Source: Sinohyriopsis cumingii
Taxonomy: Eukaryota > Mollusca > Bivalvia > Unionida > Unionidae
Length of the DNA: 64,000 nt
Assembly (NCBI GenBank): GCA_028554795.2
Contig: CM068829.1
Span: 132,643,325-132,707,324, forward strand
Reading direction: 5' to 3'
The notes beneath the pieces are model-generated. The model was not told the DNA's origin. It saw only the letters and a list, made by a program, of their open reading frames with translations, and made no database searches. Both the position numbers and the translations under genes were made by a program. Below, in pieces: positions 49,050 to 62,040 of this stretch. Each line of letters begins with the position of its first letter. Positions within the stretch are counted from its first letter, which is position 1.

Positions 49050-49995
49050 ATTCAAATGTTGTACTTGTGCAGGTCAATATCTTGGTTATATTTTAATTAT
49101 GTTAAGTCAGTATTACCTTTCACCTTACTCACTGAGTCTTTTTAATGGTTTTATTAAGATGTGCTGTCTACATTTTAAGTTGACATCAAACAAATGAATA
49201 ATTGACAAAAAAACATAACAAAGTCACAACATTGATTCTAAGCATTTTTGTGGAACCTTGGGTTCTAAATTATGGTCTGGCAAATGCTACATGTGTTTGC
49301 AGTGATGAAAATCCCACTTGTATCTATGTATGGAGTTTTAATGATGTCTTGATCAGCCATGCGATCAGAGGAAGCAAGATATCATGTTGTTGGAATATTT
49401 GTATCCACTTAATGTGACTGTATTTTGTAATTGCAGTTTTTAAAAAATATGTATGAACATATCACTAACAAAACCCGTTCACATGTATGTATGTCTCTTC
49501 TTACTTCCAGCCTGCCTTAATTGGTTACTTACAGACTTTAGAAGTTATTGCCTCCAACATGGTTTTGGTAGATATGAGGTTTAGAATCACATACAGATTG
49601 AACCTTGTACATGTTCTTTGCAGATATGGAATTAGGAATTAGGTTTAAGTTGAAAAGGTACTTATTTCGTATCTGAAACAGAGTTCACATTTACATACAG
49701 TTACAGCAAAATTGCAAAGCAATTTTAAATAAATATATTCTACTGCCTTGGAAAAATGAATACATCAGTAGAGATAAATTGACAAAAGTAGAGACAAACA
49801 CCCCAAAAGTATTTGCTCTATACTAGTAAATTTTGTTTACCTGGCAATTATTTTTTCTTTTATTGGTTGAGGTCAATATTAGAGTCCTATAAATGTAGTT
49901 ATGATAAAAGCTTTAATATACATATAGCTGGCAGCAAAGATAACATTGTATTGAAAAGAGAAGAAAACAGGTGATTTTATTTTCATAAAATGCAG

Positions 49996-50197
49996 ATTAA
50001 GTCAGCAGATGGGGCAGCAAATGTCGGAGGGAAACCCCAATATTACACATCTGAATGATCAAAACAGACCTAGTAGGCTTGGAGAAATGTATTCCGAGTT
50101 GTATGACAACGAGTGGACAAATGCTTTTGAAGTACTGACAGAAACCTTTCATTTGGATGAGAAACGTGCAATAGAACTATTGCTCAAGGTTCTGTGG
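49996..50197 (+). CDS. SPATA18/Mieap-like gene, exon with DNEWTNAFE
   Basis: Acceptor tgcag and donor TGG|gtaaat. Encodes LSQQMGQQMSEGNPN and RPSRLGEMYSELYDNEWTNA, then FEVLTETFHLDEKRAIELLL. The ELYDNEWT(D/N)A block is a signature I associate with molluscan mitochondria-eating protein homologues. No internal stop. Phases match both neighbours. Confidence 0.6.
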
Positions 50198-50647
50198 GTA
50201 AATAAAAATATCAAACACTCAGCATTTTATATTGATAGCTTTAAAAACTAATTGTATATATCGCACAATAATACATTAGCTCTGTATCACAGACCAGGTC
50301 CCAGACTTTTTGGATGACTTACACTTATATTAAGGAGAAAAATTTTGGGATTAAAAGGGCAAATGACAAAGTTATTCTGACTGAAAGAAAGAAACCAAAC
50401 AGTTTCTGCTCCAAATTTCAGTCTTCTGCACAGATGATTTTAAAGATTGGGTGGGCATATAGCGTGCCACTCAGTGGGTTGTATGTCAATTTAGATATCT
50501 CTTTAGGTCATATTATTCATGAATTGAGAAGTATTTTTATTTTCAGAAATAAATCCCACTTGTAACTGGTTAATTTGTTTTTTCTTTTATGTTGATAAAT
50601 TTCTGAAAATGCTACGGGTATTAACAGAATTTATTTGCATTCTTTAG

Positions 50648-50726
50648 GAATCCATTAAGCATGCAAGTGATGTGTCCCAGTCAACCATGATGACGATCGA
50701 GAACCTTCTGGCAGGATCTTCAGAAT
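50648..50726 (+). CDS. SPATA18-like gene, possible short exon
   Basis: After a tttag acceptor, in phase 0 with the previous exon: ESIKHASDVSQSTMMTIENL, then LAGSSE and a stop. No clean donor is seen before the stop, so this exon may be damaged or its end misplaced. Confidence 0.4.
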
Positions 50727-53409
50727 GAGTTAGCATAAGATCGACTGGATAGGTTTCTTATTGTTAATGTAAAAGTTGTTTTTGTTATTTTATTTTTAAC
50801 ATGAATAATATTCTAGTCACAAGGCTATGCTGATCCATTACAGAAACATGGAATTCAAATTAACATCAGCAGGTTAAATTATGATAAAAACATTGTCAAG
50901 GTACCTACGATTCCCTTGTACCTTTTGTCATGGAGTAAAATGTTTTCAAGCAGATTTAAAAAAAAAATAATGTTTAAATCTCATCATACAGAGATGATTT
51001 AGCCCCCCCCCCACCACCAATATGTCTTTCCTGTTGCACTGGTTATAAAATTACAGTATGGAGGTTTTCTTTTTCTAACATTATATTTGTATTATAATGA
51101 TTAGTATATATAATATACTAAGTGCTTCAAGAACTGGGCAGAACTGGCTCAGTTAGATGCACAAATCAATTTCAGTAATTAAGTGGTTTTTTTTTTAAAC
51201 CATGAGGAAATAAGTGCTTGGGTTGGCAGTTTATTATACAGATGTTCATACTTGCAAGGGTGTTACTTTCATATAGTTGTGAGTTTACTGCTTCCTTAAC
51301 CCTTTGAATATACTCATTGTTGATCTTTGTTTTAAATCTTATTGTGCGTCATGAATTGCTTGTCCTTCATTCATTCACTGTGTCAATCACTCTGCCACAG
51401 AGGCATTTGTATTGCTGATTCTATTGTTTGTCAGTTTGTCAGTTTTATAGTTAGATCCACACCATCGCTGTTAACTTAGCACACACATTTCGTCCTTCAT
51501 CAATAATGGAAACATGTTGCATACTGCAGTGTTACTGTAAATAATTGTATACAGACACATGCAATACTCACTAATTTTGCAGTCTTTTAATAATAATTGA
51601 ATTAACTTGAGAAAAAGACCTCATTTGATTAGATATCCCTTGTCTATTATCATGAATTTTTAATTGCATGTTATAAGACACCATGATGTTCTCATTGAAT
51701 AAGTATTTCTGGCTCAGTCAACTAATACCAGATATCACATGATCTACTATCATAAAGTTGCTTTATAGAGTCATATTATGTGATCAATACATGTATTTTT
51801 TTGCATCATCATCAGTTTTGGAAAATATCTTGTCACTTAGCAGCTGGTCCTTCATTTCTCTTGGCTTTCATCACCAAGATGTACTCCTCTGCATTTGCTA
51901 TCTAGGTGATCATACATCAGCATATGTTCCATTTAGTAGGAACCCTGATAGCTAAGTTTGTAGAGTGTTGGACTTACAATCCAAGTGTCACAGGATTTTA
52001 CCTTGGTAAAGGCATTTAGCTCCCAGTTCCTAGGCATGATGTAGGTAGCAAAGTGTTAAAAGTGCCATTAAACCAACAGAAACAAAATTCCATTTAGTAA
52101 CTACCCATGGAATTGCTAGGCACATTTTTGGCGGATAATTCACCAAGTTGGATCTTCTTGTCTGACATCATGATGAATCATATTGTTTTGATTTCAATTT
52201 CGCACTCTTTCATTATCATAGTAGTCTAACAGTTATGTCAATAATGTTATCCATGTATATGAGTCTATTTTCTTCTGTGAATATATTACCTGATCACATT
52301 ATGTTTTGGTAACTTTATTTGCTACTTCTGAATCAAGCCCTCTCAGAAAGACAGAGAATCTTTTTTCTATATATTTTATATAGATTAAGGGAAGCAACTC
52401 TTACAGGTTATCTCCCCTCTATCTGCTAGGTGGATTTTTGCTAAAATTGTGATGTTTTCTTGCTGATTAGCACCAGTATGACAATTTGTTCACTCATTTA
52501 TTGCACACTGGGCTATCCTGAAACAGTGTTTGCATGAAATGAATTTCTAGTGTTTTGTACTATTTGAATCAGGTCTTTATAGACTTTGATGTTTGCAGCC
52601 ATTTCTTTGATTTCTTGTATTGTTTGTCTGTTACTTGCCCTAATGACTTTTTGTTTACATTTCTTTCTAAGGCTTGATGTTCGGATGGTTACTAGTGCTT
52701 TTATTGCAGTGTTAAAGATTGTTCCATCTTGTATCATTATTTGTTTTCAGAAACTCTTGTTTGAGTTGGAACTGCTTGCTTTATTGCAAAGTTTATGGTC
52801 CAGTATCCTGGTTAAGGCCACTTGACTCCTATATGTAATTGTCTTAATTTGTTCAGTGCTCCAGTACAAATTAGTGGCAGAACCTTGTCTAACTTTGGTA
52901 CCTGTCTCCAAATTATTTTGTAATTTATATCTGGTTTGGTCAGGGTGTCTCATTCTATTATTTTTGTTTATGCTGCAACAAATTCTCTTTTGATTCCATC
53001 ATTTGAAGCTTTAGATTTATGTCTTCTTTCATTTCTCTTGTATGCCAAGTATTTGTCGTAGGTTTGTCTTTTGCATCATTTTATAATACATGTAGTTTGA
53101 TATTTTGTGACTGTATCGATGCTTGTCTCAACCGTTCCCTTTAGCTCTTATATCTGAAATCTCTTGAGTCGGCTTTCCTGTAACATGTGAGTGTGGTCCT
53201 CTTATCTCCTTTCAGAAGCTAATGGCATGATCCCTTAGAAAAAATATCCACTATGATGTGGTTTACTTTTGAAATAGCATTCCTCTGTGTTTGCAGTTCC
53301 TTTTTTTAATTTTCCAGTATATATTGTATTATTATTATCAGCCAGTTTGCCAGAGTTATTTATGTTCTACAGAACATTAGTTAAATGTAAATTTGGATTT
53401 ATTCAAGAG
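50727..53409. other. Intron-like region
   Basis: Contains a tRNA-like SINE remnant at about 51945-52090 (GAACCCTGATAGCTAAGTTT...CACAGGATTTTACC). A minus-strand coding-like stretch at 52500-52950 has no recognisable family. No exon of the plus-strand gene is supported here. Confidence 0.45.
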
Positions 53410-53504
53410 ATCATTATCATCAACAGCCCACTCCTGATTGCAAGCAGTTGTTGAGGGAGGCCCAAGAGCATGTTAACATAGTGAAAGCTGATGGTCTTTT
53501 CCAG
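53410..53504 (+). CDS. SPATA18-like gene, exon
   Basis: Encodes HYHQQPTPDCKQLLREAQEH, then VNIVKADGLFQ up to a strong CAG|gtacaa donor. It ends in phase 0, matching the next exon. The acceptor is either of two AGs at 53406-53409. Confidence 0.5.
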
Positions 53505-53672
53505 GTACAAATTTTATTTTGATGTTAACAATTATATTAGTGATAAAACAAAAACCAACAATCATCCATGATAAGTACAGAGATCTTCTAATGTGAAATA
53601 CAATGTGTATTGGAGTACAGGATAGTATTGTTTACACAAAACCTAAATTTCTTACTTTTGCCAACAAATGTT

Positions 53673-53673
53673 A

Positions 53674-53743
<70 letters not shown>
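53673..53743. repeat. GT/TA compound microsatellite
   Basis: Short GT run followed by about 58 bases of TA. Confidence 0.95.
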
Positions 53744-53747
<4 letters not shown>

Positions 53748-54102
53748 GCCTCAATATTATTGTGTAAATAAAAAATTAATTTTCTCGCCAGCACACATGC
53801 ATGCAAACACACAGACACACGCACCTTTTTTTTTGCCATCAATTTATTCCTCATTGAAAGTTTTTCTATGCCATAAGTTACCTACCTTTAATTGGCTGAT
53901 GAATTTTGTCTCAGATTTGGATGACGTCATTTATTACTTTTATCGGTTTTGGGTTGCAAGTGGTCAAGTCTCAAGTTTAATTCCAAAACAATATATTATT
54001 AGTTTTAAAAAAACATGCAAAGAGTCCTAATAAATATACTGAAATCGTTGTGTATGTTATAGTATATGCATTTCAGCATGTTTTCACTGTTTATTTTGAC
54101 AG

Positions 54103-54138
54103 GCCATTATCAGAAAAGGTGATGTGACACCTAGACAT
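54103..54138 (+). CDS. SPATA18-like gene, micro-exon
   Basis: Twelve codons AIIRKGDVTPRH between acceptor ttgacag and donor CAT|gtaggt; phase 0 on both sides, fitting exons 53410-53504 and 57800. Confidence 0.45.
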
Positions 54139-54733
54139 GTAGGTACCATTTATGGTTGCAAATTATGACTGGCTAATTGAAAATTATGTCAATTTAGTGA
54201 CAGTACATGCAAAGCTGGATAAATGAATGTTTTCTATTACAAAATATTGGAAGATAAAGACAGAAGTTTGAGCAGGTGTTCGAGTGGTCCAAGTAATTTA
54301 CTGCTACTCAAAAATTACAACAAAAATGTACACAGCCTTTGATTAATCTTGTATTCATTATATCAGGTTTAGGATCAAAGGATATGACAAAGAATTTATT
54401 AATGCTCTTGCACATATGTCATAGACATTTAAACTCAAACCTGAAAAAAAATTAAAAAATTTGTTGTTTATTTTGATAAAATTTGGTAACTGGGCATTCT
54501 CACAACAATCAGAAATATTTTCAGTACAATTTAACCAATCAATTATAACTAGATAAAAGATGTTTCATTTAGTTGAGTGTCAGTCCATTCGAGTTACTCT
54601 TGTTTATTTAAAGTCTGTCATTTATATATAGATATTTGTAGCATTTAGATTTAAGATAAATATGTACTCTGAGCAGTATACTATTTTATTTAACTGTTAA
54701 CTCTTAAAGTATTTGCTGCAACAAAAGTCACTT

Positions 54734-54839
54734 CACTGGTAGAGGTCTCATAACACTATCTATTTACAGGTAGGCAACTTTTTACACACTGGTAGAGGTC
54801 TCATAACACTATCTATTTACAGGTAGGCAACTTTTTACA
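54734..54839. repeat. 53-bp direct duplication
   Basis: Two identical adjacent copies starting CACTGGTAGAGGTCTCATAA. Confidence 0.9.
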
Positions 54840-55479
54840 CATCTGGGTGATTCATCTGATTGAAACACTGCTCATTCATTTCTGTCAGGTCATGAAGTAA
54901 TCTTGGAACTTAAGTTGGAGTACACATTAATTTGACATGTTTGGTGAACCGCCTCAGCTAGAGTGCGCCATAAATATTACAATTATAAATATTAATAATA
55001 ATCAACATGATGATGAAAATAGGTATAACTGAGAGTTCTAAACACATAAAGTCAACATTTGTAATATACTAACAATATGGAAACACCTAAAATGCAATCC
55101 ACTGATGACCATACCTTGTCAGTAGTTGAACCAAGAGTGTACAATATCTATGCATTCTGCAAGAAAGGATGTATGGTGCTCTTATATTAAAGATTGGTAT
55201 CCCTATATCAAAGAAGGTATAACTAATATGTTTAAGAACATTTCACATTTTGTGGAAATAAATGTAAAATGTCCATTAAAAGAAGTCTTTGTATATTTTT
55301 TTGGGAATAAGAAGAGAGAGAAACATTTTACACAGGTCATAGAGACATAAAAACTGACACTTTTAACTGCATAAAAGAGCATGATCACTATATTACATGT
55401 AAAGTTGTTAAATGGAAGTATAATTAGACCCGACTCCCTGCGGCCCTCTCTTGAATAAGGTCATGATATTATTTATGAT

Positions 55480-57500
55480 CACTACAATTTAGCAGAGAGC
55501 TACAATATTATAATTGCTCCTGTGTCTTATTCTGTCCATCCTCGACAAAGATTAATCCCAAACCATTTAGAAGATTTTTATGAAACTATTGTAAACTAGA
55601 GAGTTTTTGTTCAAGAATGGACATAGGCTTGCATGTCTCTTTGGACATAATGATCACCATTGTGTGAAGTATTACACATTGTTTCCAAATACTGTATGAG
55701 TGAAATGAAATTACTTATTATCACTTAAGTTTAGCAAACAGCTGGATACTTCATTGGCTCATGCCTCAGTCTGTCCATCTATCCATTCATCCTTGACAAA
55801 GATTGTTCCCACACCATTTAGTAGATTTTAATGAATCTTTTGTTAATTTGTTAATTAGATAGCTCATGTAAATGTGTTGATTTGATTAAAACTTTGTAGG
55901 CTAGATATGTGGTTGGTGTAGATGTGCAGTAAAGTTGTACTTTTTTCCTCTGGCTCATTTTTGAGGAATGTTGCTTAAAAGATTGTCAGAAAGGGTATTT
56001 TTGTGATTAAATTTGTCATCACTTCATCTCCTACACTGCTTGAAAGATTGTATTGATACTTTGGAAGCTGTACATGAGGTTGGTGTTGATGGGCAGTTGG
56101 GTTTTACTTTCATTCTGGCCCATTCTTGCAAACATTTGTTAAAACAATTGTCAGAAACAATTGTGTTTTGAAAATACAGCTTGTCTCTGCCACTCCTTCA
56201 CTGATTGGAGCTTTTTGGAAATGCTATATAGGTTCACATAGATGCATAATAAAAGTTTACTTTTTCTCTCTGTCACAATTGTATGAACATTTATTGAAAT
56301 ATTGTCAAAAAGGGAGGCACTTGGGGGATTCAGTTCATCACCACTTGTACATGTTCTTTGTAATTAGAATTAGGAATTTTAATGAATCTTTGTAGCTAGA
56401 TGTATTTGGTCAGGGTTTGCACGGTACCTTGAAAAGTACTTGAAGTTCGATCCTTGAAAAGTATTTGAAAATCATTTTTATGTTGAAAAGTACTTGAAAA
56501 TAAGCCTTGGTCCTTGAAAAATATAAAAATAATCTACAATCAAATGTATTAAAGTTGTGTTTCATACCATTATATCATGTAATTGAAATAAAACTGAATG
56601 ATGTTGGGTGGTTTACAACATGTGACCAATCAGATATTTATAATTGTGCATGGACCTGAATATAGAGAGCATTCAAAGATTTTCCAACAATCATTCTTCT
56701 TCATCAATTTATTTTCTGTGGCAGTTGTACTTTAAATTATGGTGAATCAGCTGTTCAAACTCTAGAAACAAAAGATTATGAAAAATATACACAAAAATGG
56801 TTGCAATTTGTTCTTATTGTATGTCCAAGCTTCTGATTTTTGGTTTACAATCTAAAATTCAGAAGTCTGCTGTAAGTCTATTATTTACTTTTTTGGCGTC
56901 GCAACTAAACTTTGGGTGTAAATTATGGCTTTATGCCTGTGAACAGAAAAACTGCTTTCTTCACAATGTACTTACATCAGTGTGTAAATGTACCTGTAAA
57001 ATTTTGATGAGCAATCACATGACAGCAGATAAAAAAAAATATCCTTTTAAATGGCCATTGATAAATATATTTAATGTGCACTGGGCACTTGACAAACTTG
57101 GGTAAACTCCTTGAAAAGTCCTTGAATTTTGTCACACCAAAGGTGTATGGACCCTGTTGTTGCATTCAAACCATCCATCTGTGAAAAGTTTGTTATCGTT
57201 TCCCATCCCCAACTGCCTGGAAGATGATAATGAAATATTTTGGACTAGATATGTGGTTAATGTAGATATACATGAAAGATTTAGCTTTTTATCCTCCCAC
57301 ACATTTTGGAGGCTATTTCTTGAATAAAATGCTTGAAAGAGGTATTTTAAGAAAGCTTATAGTTGCCTTTCCTCCCACACCACTTTTAGGATACTAGTGA
57401 AACTTTGTAGGGTATATTTGTCATTAGTGTCAATGTACAGCAATGTTAATTTTGCCTTTGGTTCCTCTTTTGCGAAATTTCTTAAAAGGTTCAAAAGGGA
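55480..57500. repeat. Degenerate ~200-bp tandem repeat region
   Basis: Recurring blocks (GACAAAGATT..TCCCACACCATTTAG, TTAAAAGATTGTCAGAAAGG, GTAGGCTAGATATG, ATGGGCAGT) repeat with spacing near 200 bp and heavy divergence. The array is interrupted by the hAT-like MITE at 56411. No coding function seen. Confidence 0.5.
56411..57156. mobile_element. hAT-like MITE (about 746 bp)
   Basis: Termini CAGGGTTTGCACGGTACCTT and the inverted AAAGGTGTATGGACCCTG share CAGGGT ends and CCTTGAAAAGTNCTTGAA subterminal words. The 8-bp flanks do not match, so it is old or the ends are slightly misplaced. No transposase. Confidence 0.5.
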
Positions 57501-57799
57501 GAATTTTAGCTTCTTTATTTAGCATTGATGCAGTGCTGTAAAATATTACTAGTGAACATTTGCCATAAACACTTAGATTCAGAAAAATTATTGGTGATGA
57601 TATGCATGTCTGTGACTATGTTCATGTAGTTGTAAGGATTCCATGTAATTTTGCAATTTCATGCATCAATGCAATCATTTTCGATGCTGATTACAGTGAA
57701 TAATTTATATACTTGTTTGCTGAATGGCATGCTTACATGATATATGCCATACCACAACTGTTTGAGATTGAGATTTCTTGAAAGAAATATGCATTTCAG

Positions 57800-58140
57800 G
57801 AATTTATACAAGAGAAGCTTACAGGCTTGGTGGGAAGGATTTATCTGGAGAAGGAAAAAGTGGAAATTTATTCAAAGAAATGTTTTCATCTTTGCTGGCT
57901 GATGTCCATACAGGAGCCACCTGTTGTTCTTTCTGGAGACCCTGAAAGAGGTGCACATTTTGACTCCAACTTGTACAGACATTGCACAAATTCTGGTGAC
58001 AATGTTGATTACGTGTTATGGCCAGCATTATTACTTCACAAGGATGGCCCAGTTCTGGCAAAAAGAGTCGTAGAGCCTTCTACAAGTCCTAGAGAAAAAT
58101 CTGCCGCCATCGTTGGGAGACTCACAGCAAGTGATGACAA
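57800..58140 (+). CDS. SPATA18/Mieap-like C-terminal domain exon (5' part)
   Basis: Acceptor atttcag, then EFIQEKLTGLVGRIYLEKEK, with KKCFHLCWLMSIQEPPVVL, FDSNLYRHCTNSGDNVDYVL and WPALLLHKDGPVLAKRVVEP. The C..LCWLM.IQ.PP ... FD...YR..T..G..VDYV.WPALLL..GP.L.K pattern is the Mieap C-terminal domain, which in the family mediates mitochondrial association. The frame is broken off at 58140 by a 3.2-kb transposon and resumes at 61362. Confidence 0.68.
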
Positions 58141-61100
58141 CCCGTACAGAAATTTCTCATGGCTTCCATATGGAATACTTCAGGAATCCGTATGGAAGAG
58201 ATATGGACCGAAAAACTTATGGAATCAGACAATTTATTCCATGTCAATTCCATAAGTACTTCACAGCAAGTCAAAATTCCATATGGAATAAAGTTGTAAC
58301 TTTAATCCATAAGCACTTTTTCCCATATGGAAAGCAGGCTCATGTATTATAGCATCATGGAAAATACTCTCTGAAGAATTAATAACCTAAACTATCTGAT
58401 TCAAATAGAAATATTGGTGGAAGTTAGAGTACATGTATATGTCAGTATAGCTGATGTGGAAGGAGGAATATATACATGTACTCATATAAATTTGAAGAAA
58501 CACATGCATGTCAGTTTTCTGTAATTTATTTCCACAGATGTTTAAAAGCAGACAAAGACATGACCAAAAAAGGAGAGAAAATGTAGACATGATCAGAAAA
58601 TTAATATTTGGTAGTACAAGCATAGATGAATCTTTGGACTTATAAAATTTGGTGCAAGGTGGAATTTGGGCTTGATCTGATGTTTACTCTGAAAAGTAAT
58701 TTTTGTTGGCTTCCTTTTAAAATATGCTCTACAAAGTTCGTACCCTAGTGAAAATGTGATTGAAATTTCAGCAAAATCACAGTAAACATTTGTTGACATT
58801 CACTCAAATGTCCTTTTCCACTAAAATTAAGATAATTTAGGAGATTTTACCGAAATTTCTGAAAATATCAGTGAAATTTTGTGATGTAAATTTCACTGAC
58901 TCTGCCAACATTTCTGAAAATATCAGTGGGAATTTGTGATTGAAATTTCACTGAGAGTTTGTCAAAAAATTCTGAAAATATAGTGATATTTTGTGATTGT
59001 AATATCACTGACATCTCATTAAAAAGTATCAATAATATATAATAAAATTTATTTTTTGTTTCTCAATTTGAATGATTTTCAGCAGCATTTATATCTCCTG
59101 TTTCTGATAACTGTAATTGTACTGTTTATTTTGGGTACAATAACTTCTTTCCACATCTTTCCTGGTTATATTTCTTTATCAAATTTTGTTGTTGTTGTTG
59201 TTGTATTTTTGTTTAACTTAAACTGGATTTAACTGCCCTCAAACAAATTTTCTTGTTTTCTGTTTTAAATCAGAATTTCGCTTTTCTCCTGACCTGAATC
59301 TGATTTTCTTCGATACGGACCCGTTTTTTTAATATTGTTTCCGAAACATTTTTTAAAATAATGCTCTATCTGGTCCCATTCCACAGTAAGCTTTCTAATA
59401 AGTATTTGTTCCGTTTATTATTTAAATGATGATAGCTGTAAAGAACTTTCTGATTGGTCAAAATTTTGTACTTACCCAATGAATCGTTGCGTAATGGAAA
59501 CTGGTGGGAATGCAAAACATGGCGATTCAAATTTTCGAGCAGGATACGAGATTGAATAACCATTTGAAAAATGTGTGGCAATGAGAATAGCTTGAATGCA
59601 AAGACGATGGGAACGTAATTGGTCAGTCTGTATGAAAACTGAACGCCAGGACTAGTATTTTGCTTTTGTGCCATAAAGAGCTTCACGGTAGTGGCTAACG
59701 TGCTAAATATGACAAGGACTTGAACCAGGATGATTTCGAAGTTATATAACTAAAAACTGATTAACTTCCAAAATGAATTTAAAGAGGCCAACGTATAGAT
59801 CACTGGTGGGAATTGTTGCCAAATACCCTTGTCTATCAAAGATCGTCATATCTTTGCGGAATTTTCTTGGCCCACACACAGAATCATTCAATATAAAGAG
59901 GCATTATTGTGTATGTTATCAAAATATTCTAGGTGTGTTGGAATTCAGTGTAAAATAAGAGTAATTATGATAAATGTTTGTCACGGCTGCTTATAGAACA
60001 AGGACTAATTCAAGAGACCTCAACAGCATCATAGTTTGTACATTAATGAAAAATCAAGTCTGCAGTACAAATGACATAAGGCAGACTCCAAGCATTTCTT
60101 CTTTTCATATCTCAAATGGATGCTTTTCTATAATTTTGCATTATTTTCACAGTTGAATTTTTCAATGCAGATTAATATTTTAAATATGTTTATGTGTTCA
60201 ATGATGCCTGTGCATATATTCCAGGCTTGATTCTTTGATTTTTAAAACCACTTATTATTTATTGTCAAGCCAGATTCTTCACATCATGTTGTATTTACTT
60301 TATATATTGTACATAACAGATAGAAGGCCTCATTGGTAGATTAGTCCTGTAACTAATTAAGTTACCTTCTCTAAATAAAGTCATTATTATTATATTATTA
60401 TTATTATTATTATTTTTAACTCCCGTATCTCTTGCCTTGGATGTCGTATAATTACAACATCTGTAAAAAAAAAATTCATGCACACTTAATATTACCTTGG
60501 TTAATAAGTCCTGTTTAATTCATATCCATTATTAATTTGAAACCTTCTGAAATGTCTCAAAAACTATTGAAACATAAGTAAAATGCTAAATAATAATCAA
60601 AATTTTAGTGAAATCTCAAAACTTTTAGTCAAATTTTTTGTGAAACCTCACAAATATTTCAGTGAAATTTTAGTGAGATCTCACTACAATTTCAATGAAA
60701 GTTTTGATCGAAATATTTGTGAAATCTCACCAAACTTTTCAGTGAAATGAAAAAGACTTGAGTGATGCCATCATGGATTAGGTTTTATATGCAAGAAAGA
60801 AAATGAGGACAAGAAAAACCTAAATCTTATTTGATAATGTCTGTCAAAATAATCCATTTTAAAATTATTTTGAATATTTATCATTGATTCCCAATAATAT
60901 CTAAGAATCGTTAGGCAGTTTAATAGAAATCTTAAGCAGACTTTTTATGGTTTAGGCAGAAAGCACTTGAAAAACTCATCTGAAATCTGCTTAAAGTACG
61001 CCTGGAAAATTTCGTACGGGATGGACTATTACTAAATTCCATATGAACTATTTACAAATTCCATATGGTATATTTCCCAATTCCATATGGACTATTGCCA

Positions 61101-61359
61101 GATTCCATATGGATTATTCACAAATTCCATATGGAATTTTTTATATTATTCCATATGGACAACCTACAGATCTCATGGATTAATTTGCATATTCCATGAG
61201 ATTTTCCATATGGAGTACGTAAGGAATCCATAACATTTACATGGATACACTGAAATCCATAAGACTGGTTCAGCTGTAGAATAAAAATGTCCATATGGAT
61301 ACTTCTGTAAAAGTACATATGGATTCCATATCCAATCCATGTGGAAAATTTTGTACGGG
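58141..61359. mobile_element. 3.2-kb non-autonomous transposon with CCATATGG-rich ends
   Basis: Inverted termini: CCCGTACAGAAATTTCTCATGG at the left pairs with CCATGTGGAAAATTTTGTACGGG at the right with a few mismatches. Both ends are rich in CCATATGG (three copies left, seven right), and both inner regions are rich in AGTGAAATTT-type words, giving a nested symmetric layout. AA on both flanks could be a 2-bp duplication. It has no coding capacity. It splits the last exon of the SPATA18-like gene. Confidence 0.65.
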
Positions 61360-61361
61360 AA

Positions 61362-62040
61362 ATCCATTGATTCAAGGAGTCAAACTCAGTATGATAAGGT
61401 ACAAGAGTCCACTTCTGGTTCTGACAGGATGGATAAGAAACAGTATATGTATCATGCTCGATGTGATGAGAAACTGGGAGAATCATCTTTTGGTTCTGAC
61501 AGGATGGACACAAGTCATTATGAACATCTGGCTCGAAGTTATGACAAACTTAGAGAGCCATCTTTTGGTTCTGACAGGATGGACACAAGTCATTATGAAC
61601 ATCTGGCTTGAAATTATGACAAACTTAGAGAGCCATCTTTTGGTTCTGACAGGTTAGACTTGACTCGGTATGAACAACAGGCTAAAAATTATGAGAAACT
61701 ACGAGAGTCATCTTTTGGTTATAACAGGATGGACACGACTTGGTATGAACATCAAGTTTGAAATAATGAGAAACTATGAAAGTCATCTTTTGGTTCTATT
61801 GGGATGGACATGACTTCATATGAATATCAAGCTCGAAATAATGAGAAACTATGCGAGTCATCTTTTGGTTTTGACAGGATTGGTAGGACACCATATGGAT
61901 ATCAAGTTCAAACTGATGCTACATTGTTGTTGAAGTTATGCCATGATCCAATGGTGACTCCAACACATTTGGCTGATGGGAGCAAGTGTAGAGTTCATCT
62001 ACTAACAACCACATCACTAGGACAAAGGCAGCTATCATAG
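61362..62040 (+). pseudogene. SPATA18-like gene, terminal exon continuation with coding repeats
   Basis: The frame interrupted at 58140 continues here as KSIDSRSQTQYDKVQE and then about seven 25-residue repeats (MDTSHYEHLARSYDKLREPS-type, each ending FGSD), closing with LLLKLCHDPMVTPTHLADGS and a stop at 62040. One frame holds over 220 codons with only three stops, all TGA where sister units have CGA. The stops and the transposon mean no full-length product from this copy. Confidence 0.55.
61370..61905 (+). repeat. 75-bp coding tandem repeat
   Basis: About seven units of 75 bp, anchored by CATCTTTTGGTTCTGACAGG. Units differ by point changes but not by length, so the reading frame is kept throughout. 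Confidence 0.85.

Noticed and set aside
48657..49145. 162-codon frame with repeated LSHRWSDIW units
   Set aside because: The frame is a by-product of the 45-bp minisatellite; there is no start context, splice context or homologue.
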